The notes: generated from the letters alone by a model not told the origin. A DNA stretch of 26,115 nucleotides from Thaumarchaeota archaeon UBA223 (GCA_002495905.1 DAHJ01000021.1:1-26115), one strand, 5' to 3'. Positions 1 through 6,988 are shown, counted from the stretch's first letter. A program made the numbers and translations.

Positions 1-2
1 TA

Positions 3-809
3 GTAATAGGAATAGGAATAGGAATAGGATTGGGATATTTTGGGCTAAACCCTCAAATCAATGATTTACAGGAATCGATTCAATCCAAAGATCAACAGAT
101 AAGAGATCTTAAACAAGAGCAGGTATCAGATAGAAATGACATTTCAACCCTAGAATTTGACATAACTAGGCTTGATGTAGAGATTAATAATCAAAAACAA
201 GACATAGTTAGGTTAGATAAACAAATTAATGAATTAAATAATGAAATTTCCAAGTATAAAGTCAATGAGGAATCAAATAAAGAAGAGATTAGAGAATTAA
301 AGAATATTAAAAACCAGATAGAATTAGAGAGAACGATATTGCAAGTTAACATAAATAATTTGACAGATGAATATGACAAACTGAAAGAGGTATGGGACCT
401 TTGGGAACAGCATAGAAACGTAGCGCCAACAACATCTAATATTTTAAAGTATTCAGGAAAGTGCATAGAAGGTTGTAACATATCTAATGATTCATTAATA
501 TTCAACACACAACAACCTTTGGGATGTTTAAGAATGGGAAGAGGTGAGGGTTGGTCCATGGCACCTGCACTGCCATCTTCTAATTCACGTTACATCGAAA
601 CTACTTGTTTCACGAGAGATGATCTGAAGGTAGGCGATATGGTCGGATATGAATGTAAATTTGAATGGTGTAAAGATCAATTGATATTACATCAAATAAT
701 AGAAATTCAAGATGATGGATATCTTATGAAAGGAATACATAATACAAAAGTAGATGGAATAGTTGGATTTGAGAATATAATATCCAAAGTAGTTCTAATA
801 ATATTATAA
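3..809 (+). CDS. Coiled-coil protein with C-terminal S26 signal-peptidase-like domain (5' partial)
   Basis: The frame is open to the left edge, where it encodes alternating Ile-Gly that would form a membrane anchor, so the true start lies outside the window. Numbering from the TTG at 30: residues about 9-125 are rich in Glu, Lys, Gln and Leu heptads (coiled coil), and residues about 165-259 align well with the signal peptidase I encoded at 4568-5071. The matches are the WSMAP Ser box (S176), the LKVGDMVGY strand, LILHQI (H221) and the KG-HN-VDG region (D242). The first Asp of the usual KGDNN box is Ile236; the second Asp (D242) is kept. The S26B Ser/His/Asp set could therefore be complete, giving a membrane-anchored protease, or the domain could be a non-catalytic fold. 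Substrate unknown. A TATA-like box for the next gene starts just after its stop. Family assignment is by motif only; confidence in the S26 domain is fairly high, in activity low. Confidence 0.7.
   Translation, partial: VIGIGIGIGLGYFGLNPQINDLQESIQSKDQQIRDLKQEQVSDRNDISTLEFDITRLDVEINNQKQDIVRLDKQINELNNEISKYKVNEESNKEEIRELKNIKNQIELERTILQVNINNLTDEYDKLKEVWDLWEQHRNVAPTTSNILKYSGKCIEGCNISNDSLIFNTQQPLGCLRMGRGEGWSMAPALPSSNSRYIETTCFTRDDLKVGDMVGYECKFEWCKDQLILHQIIEIQDDGYLMKGIHNTKVDGIVGFENIISKVVLIIL
5..28 (+). repeat. Four tandem copies of AATAGG
   Basis: Four perfect head-to-tail copies of a 6-bp unit lie inside the coding frame of the coiled-coil S26-like protein. They encode alternating Ile and Gly in its presumed membrane segment. 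Because the unit is 6 bp, copy-number changes would keep the frame and lengthen or shorten the segment by two residues. Confidence 0.85.
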
Positions 810-817
810 TAAGGGTA

Positions 818-829
818 CTAAATATAAAA
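818..829 (+). promoter_or_regulatory. TATA-like box for phosphoglycolate phosphatase / argS
   Basis: CTAAATATAAAA lies 9 bp after the stop of the upstream gene and about 40 nt before the ATG at 864. A start site about 26 nt downstream would leave a leader of roughly 14 nt containing a purine-rich AGAGGAAAG, so this mRNA may have a short leader, unlike most genes in the window. Assigned by eye only. Confidence 0.4.
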
Positions 830-863
830 GCAGGTTTAAGAACTAGAGGAAAGCAGAAATATC

Positions 864-1577
864 ATGACAAAATACATTGCATTAGATTTTGATGGAACGT
901 TAACTGATGAAAATCACATCATTAATCTTGACGCTCTTTGGTCTGCAACAATGATTCAAAGGATGGGAATAGACGTATTCATGGTCAGTGGACGAACAGC
1001 ATATGAAATGTATTTCCTTGCAAAACATACAGGTTTGAGACCATTTGTAATTGGAGAAAACGGAGGCGTGGCAATAGAAAATAACCCTGCAAATTTAACA
1101 AAATTAGCAGACAAAACAATTCCATTAGAAGCATTTGAATTAATTAAGAATGAAATAAGTGAAATTGAAGAGCTAATAACAATTCCAAGACTTACAGAAG
1201 TAGTTCTAAAAAGAACATTTGATATTAACAGAGCTATAAAGATAGTAAAAGAGAATAATTTACAAGTAGATTTGACAGATAGTAAATATTCATACCACAT
1301 AACTGAAAAAGGAATGAATAAAGCTACAGGATTTAAACACATAACTGATAAATTAAAAATAGATCCTAAAGATTGTATTGCAATAGGCGATAGTGCAACA
1401 GATATTCCATTATTTGAGATGTGTGGATATGGAATAACAATGGATCATGCAGAAGAAGATGTAAAAGAAAAAGCAGATCATGTTACAGAAAAAGACAGAG
1501 CCAAAGGTGCAATCGAAGCATTTGAGCACGTAGCAGATAAATTTCTCAAAAAGAGTATAGATGATATAAAAAATTGA
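864..1577 (+). CDS. pgp: Phosphoglycolate phosphatase, archaeal TA0175 type (HAD superfamily)
   Basis: Predicted to hydrolyse 2-phosphoglycolate to glycolate and phosphate in the cytosol. The 237-aa protein has the four HAD motifs in order: ALDFDGTLT (nucleophile D8, acid/base D10), VSGR (S42), a conserved Lys at about 153, and GDSATDIPLF with D176 and D180 for Mg2+. The central cap (about residues 75-150) and the GENGG segment at 64-68 are typical of the Cof-like type IIB HAD enzymes to which the Thermoplasma TA0175 phosphatase belongs. Length fits that family. The gene starts with ATG 54 nt after the upstream stop. Its TGA overlaps the TTG start of argS (TTGA), so the two are almost certainly co-transcribed. 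A related sugar-phosphate phosphatase specificity cannot be excluded from sequence alone. Confidence 0.85.
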   Translation: MTKYIALDFDGTLTDENHIINLDALWSATMIQRMGIDVFMVSGRTAYEMYFLAKHTGLRPFVIGENGGVAIENNPANLTKLADKTIPLEAFELIKNEISEIEELITIPRLTEVVLKRTFDINRAIKIVKENNLQVDLTDSKYSYHITEKGMNKATGFKHITDKLKIDPKDCIAIGDSATDIPLFEMCGYGITMDHAEEDVKEKADHVTEKDRAKGAIEAFEHVADKFLKKSIDDIKN

Positions 1578-3454
1578 TATTAAGAAAATATAAATCCATA
1601 ATAAAAGATGAAATGGACAGAGCTCTGAAAGAAATTAATTTTCCAGAAGTCGATTATCAAATAAAAGAGAATACTAATCCAGAATATGGAGAATTATATA
1701 CAAACATACCATTCATGTTATCAAAATCATTGAAGAAAAATCCAATGGATATTGCAAATGAAATTCAGAAAGAATTAGTTTTTGATCAATCAATAATATC
1801 AGAAGTATCAAAACCAGGATATGTAAATTTCAAGATTAATTACAAGAATCTATGTGAAGAAACATTGAGAAATGAAATAACTCAATTAAAAGAATCAGTA
1901 AACATAGGTGAGAATCAGAAAGTTATTCTAGAACACACTAGCGTCAATCCAAATAAAGCATTACACATAGGACATGCAAGAAACTTATTCATAGGAGATA
2001 CACTCGCCAGAATGTTAAGGTTTACAGGTTATGATCTAACAGTAATGAATTACATCGATGATTCAGGATTACAGGTAGCAGACATAATTGTAGGTATGAA
2101 ATATGGGGGATTTAGTGAAATTCCCGAGAATAATATGAAATTTGACGAATATGCAGGAGATAAAATTTATGTAAAAATTAATGAATTATATGAAAATGAT
2201 AAAGAATTAGCAGGAAAAAGAGAATACGTTTTAAAAGAATTAGAAAAGAAATCAGAAATACGACAATATGCAAAAGAAATAACTAATAAAATATTAAAAG
2301 CACAATTAGAAACTGCAAAAAGACTTGATGCAAAATATGATTTACTAGTCTTTGAATCAGACATAATATTCTCAAATGGTTGGAAAATAATTTTAGATAA
2401 ATTAAAAGAAGAAAAAATAATACAATTAGAAAAAGAAGGAGATTTAAGCGGAGCATGGATATTTAAAACTAATTTTAAAAACGAAACGGATAAAGTAATA
2501 ATTAGAAGTGATGGAACTTCGACATATATTGCAAAAGACATAGTTCTTGCAGCATGGAAAATTGGAATAATTAATGAAATATTCAATTATTTACCATTTA
2601 ATAATACAGAATTATTAGCTACAACGCTAGATAATATTGAAAATAAATATAATTTCCACAATAATATGAAATCAATAACATTAATTGATGCAAGACAAAG
2701 TAGATTACAAAAAATTATTAAAGAAATATTAAATCAATTTAATGATAACAAGGATAAAATATATGAACATCTAAGTTATGAAATTGTATCTTTAAGTAAG
2801 GGTACTGCAGAAACATTAGGAATAAGAACTGAAGATAAGAAAATTATTCAAATGTCAGGAAGAAAAGGAATGTACATTAATGTAGATAAAGCATTAGATA
2901 TAATAAAAAATAAAGTATATGAAGAAACAAAATTAAGAAATATAAATGAATCAGAAGAATGGATCGATAATACTGCAGAAAAAATTTCAATTGCTGCATT
3001 TAGATATGAATTATTGAAAAATGATTTGGATAAAATTATTGTATTTGATTTAAATAATTCATTAAAATTAGATGGGGAAACAGGTCCATATTTATTATAT
3101 ACATTTGCAAGAGCGACAAGCATACTTGAGAAATCAGAATTTCAACCTAAAATTGAACAAATTAAGAATATACATGAATGTCTAAATCAACCTCATGAAA
3201 TTGAACTTATCAAGAATATGGCAAAAATTGACATAATAATTGAAGAATCAGTAAAAAATATGTCGCCAATGAGAATAGCCAAATTCACATATAATTTATG
3301 TAATTTATTTAATTCATTTTATGAAAAGAGTCCCGTCCTAAGAGAAGAAGATAAGAATATTATGAATTCAAGATTATTTCTAGTTAATTCGTTTAGAAAT
3401 TCATTAATAATATTATTCGATTTATTAGGAATAAATTATTTAGATAGAATTTAA
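1574..3454 (+). CDS. argS: Arginyl-tRNA synthetase (class I)
   Basis: Charges tRNA-Arg with arginine using ATP. The 626-aa protein has an N-terminal Add1-like domain (about 1-110), then the Rossmann catalytic core with HTSVNPNKALHIGHARN (HIGH at 131-134), the GLQVAD segment after it, and MSGRKG at 427-432 in the KMSKS position, as in many ArgRS that lack a canonical KMSKS. The C-terminal helical DALR anticodon-binding domain begins near 500 with ETGPYLLYTFARA. Length is normal. The start is TTG at 1574, overlapping the preceding TGA by 4 bp; the first internal ATG (codon 14) would cut the first helix. Downstream lies the terminator of the convergent gene; argS itself ends in a run of A. Confidence 0.95.
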   Translation: MILRKYKSIIKDEMDRALKEINFPEVDYQIKENTNPEYGELYTNIPFMLSKSLKKNPMDIANEIQKELVFDQSIISEVSKPGYVNFKINYKNLCEETLRNEITQLKESVNIGENQKVILEHTSVNPNKALHIGHARNLFIGDTLARMLRFTGYDLTVMNYIDDSGLQVADIIVGMKYGGFSEIPENNMKFDEYAGDKIYVKINELYENDKELAGKREYVLKELEKKSEIRQYAKEITNKILKAQLETAKRLDAKYDLLVFESDIIFSNGWKIILDKLKEEKIIQLEKEGDLSGAWIFKTNFKNETDKVIIRSDGTSTYIAKDIVLAAWKIGIINEIFNYLPFNNTELLATTLDNIENKYNFHNNMKSITLIDARQSRLQKIIKEILNQFNDNKDKIYEHLSYEIVSLSKGTAETLGIRTEDKKIIQMSGRKGMYINVDKALDIIKNKVYEETKLRNINESEEWIDNTAEKISIAAFRYELLKNDLDKIIVFDLNNSLKLDGETGPYLLYTFARATSILEKSEFQPKIEQIKNIHECLNQPHEIELIKNMAKIDIIIEESVKNMSPMRIAKFTYNLCNLFNSFYEKSPVLREEDKNIMNSRLFLVNSFRNSLIILFDLLGINYLDRI

Positions 3455-3487
3455 AAAAAAATAAGTTATGGCGATTTGCCATAACTT
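3453..3487 (-). terminator. Hairpin plus T-tract terminator of the small basic protein gene
   Basis: A perfect 10-bp stem (AAGTTATGGC at 3463-3472 with GCCATAACTT at 3478-3487) closes a 5-nt loop. Read on the minus strand it is followed at once by TTATTTTTTTTT (opposite the A-run at 3453-3461). The polarity fits the minus-strand gene at 3541-3738, not argS. It resembles a bacterial intrinsic terminator, which most archaeal genes do not use. A second hairpin of the same design follows the PQQ dehydrogenase. Confidence 0.75.
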
Positions 3488-3501
3488 TGTTATACATAAT
3501 C

Positions 3502-3536
3502 TTAATAAAAACGCATTACTACGTTAATTTTATTAA
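3502..3536 (-). other. AT-rich stem-loop in the 3' UTR of the small basic protein gene
   Basis: TTAATAAAA (3502-3510) pairs with TTTTATTAA (3528-3536), and the inner ACG/CGT (3511-3513 with 3522-3524) can extend the stem past a 3-nt bulge. It sits between the stop codon at 3541 and the terminator hairpin, so the transcript would have a 3' UTR of about 80 nt with two stem-loops. AT-rich arms make chance pairing possible. Confidence 0.35.
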
Positions 3537-3540
3537 AAAT

Positions 3541-3738
3541 TTATGCTTTGCCTAATATTCTGTATGCATCGATTCCTGATGGAGCTTTTGCTACTGCAAA
3601 TCTGCGTCCACTTTTTACAACAATGCTGTATTTGGAAGAATTGAATTTTTGACGTCCTTTGACATCATAGAAATTTAATTCTGTGCCATTTCCTGCACCG
3701 TTGTCGGAATTGGATTTTAAAATTCCCATAAGACCCAT
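3541..3738 (-). CDS. Small basic protein, DUF5679-like pattern without cysteines
   Basis: A 65-aa basic protein from the ATG at 3738; a TTG at 3747 is possible, but the TATA-like box at 3761-3769 lies 27 nt before the ATG. After a Gly/Asn-rich N-terminus, residues 23-65 read FYDVKGRQKF, then KYSIVVKSGRRFAVAKAPSG and YRILGK. The spacing recalls the small DUF5679 zinc-ribbon proteins (VK.R.K, KNGR.A, CPVCGT, FRI), but the positions where those have Cys carry Asp, Gly or nothing, so it would not bind zinc. Similar small proteins seem widespread in Nitrososphaerota, from memory. The gene is monocistronic, richer in GC than its neighbours and ends in a strong terminator, which suggests high expression. 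It may bind nucleic acid; function unknown. Confidence 0.65.
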   Translation of the reverse strand: MGLMGILKSNSDNGAGNGTELNFYDVKGRQKFNSSKYSIVVKSGRRFAVAKAPSGIDAYRILGKA

Positions 3739-3760
3739 ATTTATCAAGTGTAAATCCAGG

Positions 3761-3769
3761 TTTAATTCA
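3761..3769 (-). promoter_or_regulatory. TATA-like box of the small basic protein gene
   Basis: Read on the minus strand, TGAATTAAA is centred about 27 nt before the ATG at 3738, the spacing expected for a leaderless archaeal mRNA. This supports the ATG over the TTG nine bases upstream. Confidence 0.4.
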
Positions 3770-3791
3770 AGTTAAGTGAAGAAAGTTCAAC

Positions 3792-3818
3792 ATTTAGGTT
3801 AGTTAATCTAACCTAAAT
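3792..3818. promoter_or_regulatory. Perfect 11-bp-arm inverted repeat in a divergent promoter region
   Basis: ATTTAGGTTAG, a 5-nt centre (TTAAT) and CTAACCTAAAT form a perfect 27-bp inverted repeat. It lies between the minus-strand gene at 3738 and the plus-strand gene at 3884, upstream of both predicted TATA boxes. That position suits an activator or a shared regulator binding as a dimer. A terminator role is unlikely because no gene ends here. Confidence 0.6.
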
Positions 3819-3883
3819 TAACAATATAATTATCAAATATACAGGATAGTAAAATATTATTGTTAGTAAATTTATCAGTAAAT

Positions 3884-4249
3884 ATGGTAAATCTAAGAAC
3901 TTTACATGAAATTGACAGAAGTATCATTTCAGTAATCAAAGATTATGCACATAAAAATAATTTTCCTGAATTTAATGAATTATTAAAGAAATTAGAGGTT
4001 ATTGATAAAAATTTTGACATAGGTTATGATGAATCAAATAATGTTAATTTTTCAGATATGATAAATAGTCAAAATAAATTAAGGATCGATATCAATAATA
4101 AATTAGAAGAATATAATACAAGTACAGATAAAAAAGAAACCTACACTCAAATATATGATTTAATTATTAACTATATAACCAATTTTAATAGCATTCAAGA
4201 ATCAATAAAAAAAAGTCAATTATCAGGTTCAAAAACTGATACAATCTAA
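3884..4249 (+). CDS. Hypothetical helical protein
   Basis: A 121-aa acidic to neutral protein, predicted almost entirely helical (Leu, Ile, Asn, Lys, Glu; no Gly-rich or Cys motif, no membrane segment). I do not recognise the family. A frame-matched TTG at 3860 would add eight residues, but an AT-rich TATA-like stretch (about 3850-3860) sits at the right distance for the ATG at 3884, so I prefer that start. It is the first gene of a plus-strand run with the winged-helix protein and signal peptidase, each of which also has its own TATA-like box. The inverted repeat at 3792-3818 lies upstream. Codon use is the same as that of its neighbours, which supports a real gene. Confidence 0.6.
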   Translation: MVNLRTLHEIDRSIISVIKDYAHKNNFPEFNELLKKLEVIDKNFDIGYDESNNVNFSDMINSQNKLRIDINNKLEEYNTSTDKKETYTQIYDLIINYITNFNSIQESIKKSQLSGSKTDTI

Positions 4250-4269
4250 ATATCATTATCATAAATCGG

Positions 4270-4277
4270 TTTAAATA
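4270..4277 (+). promoter_or_regulatory. TATA-like box of the small winged-helix gene
   Basis: TTTAAATA is centred about 25 nt before the ATG at 4299, typical of a leaderless archaeal transcript. Confidence 0.5.
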
Positions 4278-4298
4278 TTAAAAATATCAATAATATTC

Positions 4299-4538
4299 AT
4301 GGTTCTTCCATTAAAGAATATTGTTTATGATGTAATCAAAGCTGAAAAAAATACTACAGATGAAGAATTAATTAAATTATTAAAAAAACAGAATATTGAA
4401 ACTAGTAAGAATGACATCAATAAAATCTTATTGCATTTAGAAATAATGAATTTAATTTCTGTCAGATGGATAGGAAAGAATTCAAAAAGAATTGAATTAT
4501 CTGAAGGTAATGATCAACAATCAAATGCTTTATGGTAA
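4299..4538 (+). CDS. Small winged-helix DNA-binding protein
   Basis: A 79-aa protein made of one predicted winged helix-turn-helix: helix 1 around residues 5-16, helix 2 TDEELIKLLKKQ (19-30), recognition helix NDINKILLHLEIMNL (38-52), then a two-strand wing ISVRWIGKNSKRIEL (53-67). Such single-domain proteins are common in Nitrososphaerota, usually of unknown target; they may bind DNA as dimers or act in larger complexes. No ligand domain or zinc site is visible. It starts with ATG, carries its own TATA-like box and ends 29 nt before the signal peptidase ATG. A role in regulating its neighbours is only a guess. Confidence 0.7.
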   Translation: MVLPLKNIVYDVIKAEKNTTDEELIKLLKKQNIETSKNDINKILLHLEIMNLISVRWIGKNSKRIELSEGNDQQSNALW

Positions 4539-4540
4539 GA

Positions 4541-4549
4541 TAAATTTAT
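4541..4549 (+). promoter_or_regulatory. TATA-like box of signal peptidase
   Basis: TAAATTTAT begins 2 nt after the preceding stop codon and is centred about 23 nt before the ATG at 4568. This favours that ATG over the in-frame TTG at 4559. Confidence 0.4.
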
Positions 4550-4567
4550 GAATAGAATTTGATCAAC

Positions 4568-5071
4568 ATGCAAGTATCAATAAAAAATATAATTAAAGAA
4601 ATTATGCCATTAATTCTATTAATTTTAATTATTGGAGGAATTTGGTTTGGTGCAACAACTATCATTAAAAATGATACACCATTTTTTGTTGTAAGTAGTG
4701 GAAGTATGAAACCAATATTAGAAGTTGGAGATATAATAGTAGTTAGTGGAAGAAATGAATATGAACAATTAGAAGTTGGTGACATAATTGTATTTACATT
4801 ACCAACAGATTCCAAAAGAGTAATTGTTCATAGAATTAATTCAATAGATAAAGAAGCTGCAAGAGGAATTGAAATTAAAACAAAAGGAGACAACAATCCA
4901 AATGTAGATGGATGGACTGTTTTAGAAAAGAACTATATTGGAACAGTAATAACATCAATTCCATCTGTTGGAAAAATTACAATATGGTTATCTCCACCAG
5001 TTAATTATTATATAATATTTTTTGTCATCATAGTATTACTAACAAATGAAGTAAAAAGAAAAGAAAAATAA
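4568..5071 (+). CDS. Signal peptidase I, archaeal/ER (S26B) type
   Basis: Removes signal peptides from exported proteins at the outer face of the membrane. Numbering from the ATG at 4568 (167 aa): an N-terminal membrane segment at about 9-30, then the catalytic domain with FVVSSGSMKP (Ser46), two EVGDII strands, VIVHRI (His88) and TKGDNNPNVDG with Asp108 and Asp114. His in place of the bacterial Lys is the hallmark of the archaeal/Sec11 type. A second hydrophobic segment at about 143-159 with a basic tail follows, so both ends are probably cytosolic. An in-frame TTG lies at 4559. The gene is convergent with pyrE across an AT-rich 59-bp gap holding T-runs that could end transcription. The protein at the left edge of the window shares the catalytic fold. 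Confidence 0.92.
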   Translation: MQVSIKNIIKEIMPLILLILIIGGIWFGATTIIKNDTPFFVVSSGSMKPILEVGDIIVVSGRNEYEQLEVGDIIVFTLPTDSKRVIVHRINSIDKEAARGIEIKTKGDNNPNVDGWTVLEKNYIGTVITSIPSVGKITIWLSPPVNYYIIFFVIIVLLTNEVKRKEK

Positions 5072-5130
5072 TTTTATATTACAAATATTTATTTTTAATA
5101 ATAATTAAAAATCAATAAAATAGGCGTGAA

Positions 5131-5769
5131 TTAGTCAATAATATTAGCTAAAACAAGATTTTTTTGATTATCGTCAATAATGGATTTAGAATGAAGAATA
5201 TTTGCAATGTCAACAATATTAGTAACGCTCAATAATTTCATATTAATAGAATCAAATATTGAATGAGAAGTTTCCAAACGATCTATCAATACTAATGAAT
5301 TAGATACTTTAGAACCTGAATCATGAATAATATTAAAACCATCAATTAATGATGAGCCAGATGTAAAAACATCGTCAATTAATAATACTTTGGAATTATT
5401 CTTCAAATTACCTTCAAGATTTCGTTCTCGGCCATATCCTTTCTTAGATTTACGAATATACACATGAGGTTTATTCAATGAATTAGCAATTGGAACTGAA
5501 TAAATTAAACCGGCAGTGGCAATTCCACATACATAATCAAATGAATCCATACCAAGATTTTTAATCAAATCAATATAAGATTCAAGAATAATTTTATGAT
5601 ACTTTGGATAACTTTGAATCAAACGTAAATCTAGATAATATGAACTTGTCTTTCCACTACTTAACGTATAATTACCAAATTTAAATGATTGACATTCTAT
5701 CAATGCATTGACTAAATTATTTAGTTTATCATTAGATATCAATGAAAATACGCCATTATCAATTATCAT
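5131..5769 (-). CDS. pyrE: Orotate phosphoribosyltransferase
   Basis: Converts orotate and PRPP to orotidine 5'-phosphate in UMP synthesis. The 212-aa protein has the family's FKFGNYTLSSGKTSSYYLDLR region (29-49), the YVCGIATAGLIYS segment, the flexible loop RKSKKGYGRERNLEG (R106, K107 and K110 match the conserved basic residues of bacterial OPRTase) and the PRPP-binding signature VLLIDDVFTSGSS (128-140). Length is normal for the stand-alone enzyme; OMP decarboxylase is not in the window. The ATG at 5769 is preceded on the minus strand by a TATAAAAA box about 20 nt away. It is divergent from the LarA-like gene, and no other pyrimidine gene is adjacent. Confidence 0.95.
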   Translation of the reverse strand: MIIDNGVFSLISNDKLNNLVNALIECQSFKFGNYTLSSGKTSSYYLDLRLIQSYPKYHKIILESYIDLIKNLGMDSFDYVCGIATAGLIYSVPIANSLNKPHVYIRKSKKGYGRERNLEGNLKNNSKVLLIDDVFTSGSSLIDGFNIIHDSGSKVSNSLVLIDRLETSHSIFDSINMKLLSVTNIVDIANILHSKSIIDDNQKNLVLANIID

Positions 5770-5784
5770 TACAAACTCTATAAG

Positions 5785-5792
5785 TTTTTATA
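5785..5792 (-). promoter_or_regulatory. TATA-like box of pyrE in the divergent pyrE / LarA-like region
   Basis: TATAAAAA on the minus strand, about 20 nt before the pyrE ATG. The 51-bp gap must also hold the promoter of the plus-strand gene at 5821; the AT-rich stretch TAATGAATTTGATAAAA (5791-5807) could serve it. The two promoters must overlap or lie back to back. Confidence 0.45.
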
Positions 5793-5820
5793 ATGAATTT
5801 GATAAAAACGTATTAGAAAA

Positions 5821-6963
5821 TTGCCAGAGATTTGGATTCCTTATGGAGATGTTGAGATATCAGTAGATATTAATGCAGACAATTTATCTGGAATATATAA
5901 AATTGACAATAATAATTTTGATATTGATGAACTAAACAATAATCAAATATTAACAAATATTGAAGAAAAAATAAATATTTTTGATATATGTAATTCTGCA
6001 GGTTCATTATCAATAATTGAAAAATTAATTGAAATGATGAATAAAGAAGATAATAATTATGAATTAGAGATTATATCACGTAGATTTCAAAAAAGAGAAA
6101 TTGAAGAATTATTTAAGAATAAAAAAATTAATTTCAATATTAAATTTATAGAAGATTTATCAAAGGAGTATATTATTGAATTTTTAAATAATAAACAAAC
6201 AATATTGTTATCAAATTCTTCATTTGATGGATTATTTGGATTTAGTGGAGGTTCAATAACATTATCAAAGATCATCAATAAGAATTTAATAAAAAATGCT
6301 TTTTATGATAAAGAAGTCAATCTTCCTGAGTCTGGAATTATTTCAAATAGAACCAATATTATATTGAAAGAATTTAGAAAATACAATAATATTATTTCAA
6401 TTCAGATAATTGAAGATTCAACAGGAATAAATGATTGTATAATTGGTAATTTAGAAGATGTGTATAAAATTGCTTCGAATAAATTAATGGATAATGTAAT
6501 TAATACAGAGAATATGTTTGAAAGTTGTATTATTAGTTGTGATTATAAAAAAATAAATACATTAAATAATTCACTAAATGGAATTTGGAACATATACAAG
6601 TCTATTGAAAAAAAGGGTCATATAACACTAATATCTGAATCGTCAAATGGATTTGGTTCAGATGCATTAAATAAATTTGCAATAAATAAAATTAATGTTA
6701 AAGAATATATCAACAACAATGATTACATTGAAAATTTAGAAAACTTAATTTTTCTAGAAAATATTCATGAGAATTATTCTATAGATATAGTTTCGACAAT
6801 ACCACATTATTATATTGAAAAAAGATTAAAGTTTCGTCCTCATAATACAGTAAATAGTGCATTGAATTCAGCAATAAGAAGAAAAGGCAAAATGGTAAAA
6901 ATTGCAATTGTACCAAATGGTAATAATACAATAATCAAACATAATCAAATTAAAACGATTTAA
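5821..6963 (+). CDS. LarA-fold (DUF2088) protein lacking the racemase catalytic residues
   Basis: A 380-aa protein that follows nickel-dependent lactate racemase LarA along its whole length: IPYGDVEISVDI at the N-terminus, GLFGFSGG (138-144) matching FFAGFSGG of LarA, NGFGSDAL near 276-283 matching DGHGGEGF, and a final VPNGNNTII matching IPDGLGVIV. The residues that hold the nickel-pincer cofactor and do chemistry in Lactobacillus LarA are not kept: His108 aligns with the RRFQKRE region, His174 with Asp136, Lys184 with Ile146 and His200 with the NAFY region. It is therefore probably not a lactate racemase; a binding or regulatory role is a guess. The TTG start at 5821 is forced, as the next ATG is some 70 codons in. 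The acetyltransferase gene follows 25 nt downstream. The fold assignment is good; the function is unknown. Confidence 0.72.
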   Translation: MPEIWIPYGDVEISVDINADNLSGIYKIDNNNFDIDELNNNQILTNIEEKINIFDICNSAGSLSIIEKLIEMMNKEDNNYELEIISRRFQKREIEELFKNKKINFNIKFIEDLSKEYIIEFLNNKQTILLSNSSFDGLFGFSGGSITLSKIINKNLIKNAFYDKEVNLPESGIISNRTNIILKEFRKYNNIISIQIIEDSTGINDCIIGNLEDVYKIASNKLMDNVINTENMFESCIISCDYKKINTLNNSLNGIWNIYKSIEKKGHITLISESSNGFGSDALNKFAINKINVKEYINNNDYIENLENLIFLENIHENYSIDIVSTIPHYYIEKRLKFRPHNTVNSALNSAIRRKGKMVKIAIVPNGNNTIIKHNQIKTI

Positions 6964-6988
6964 ATTAAATGAATTTAATTATATATTA

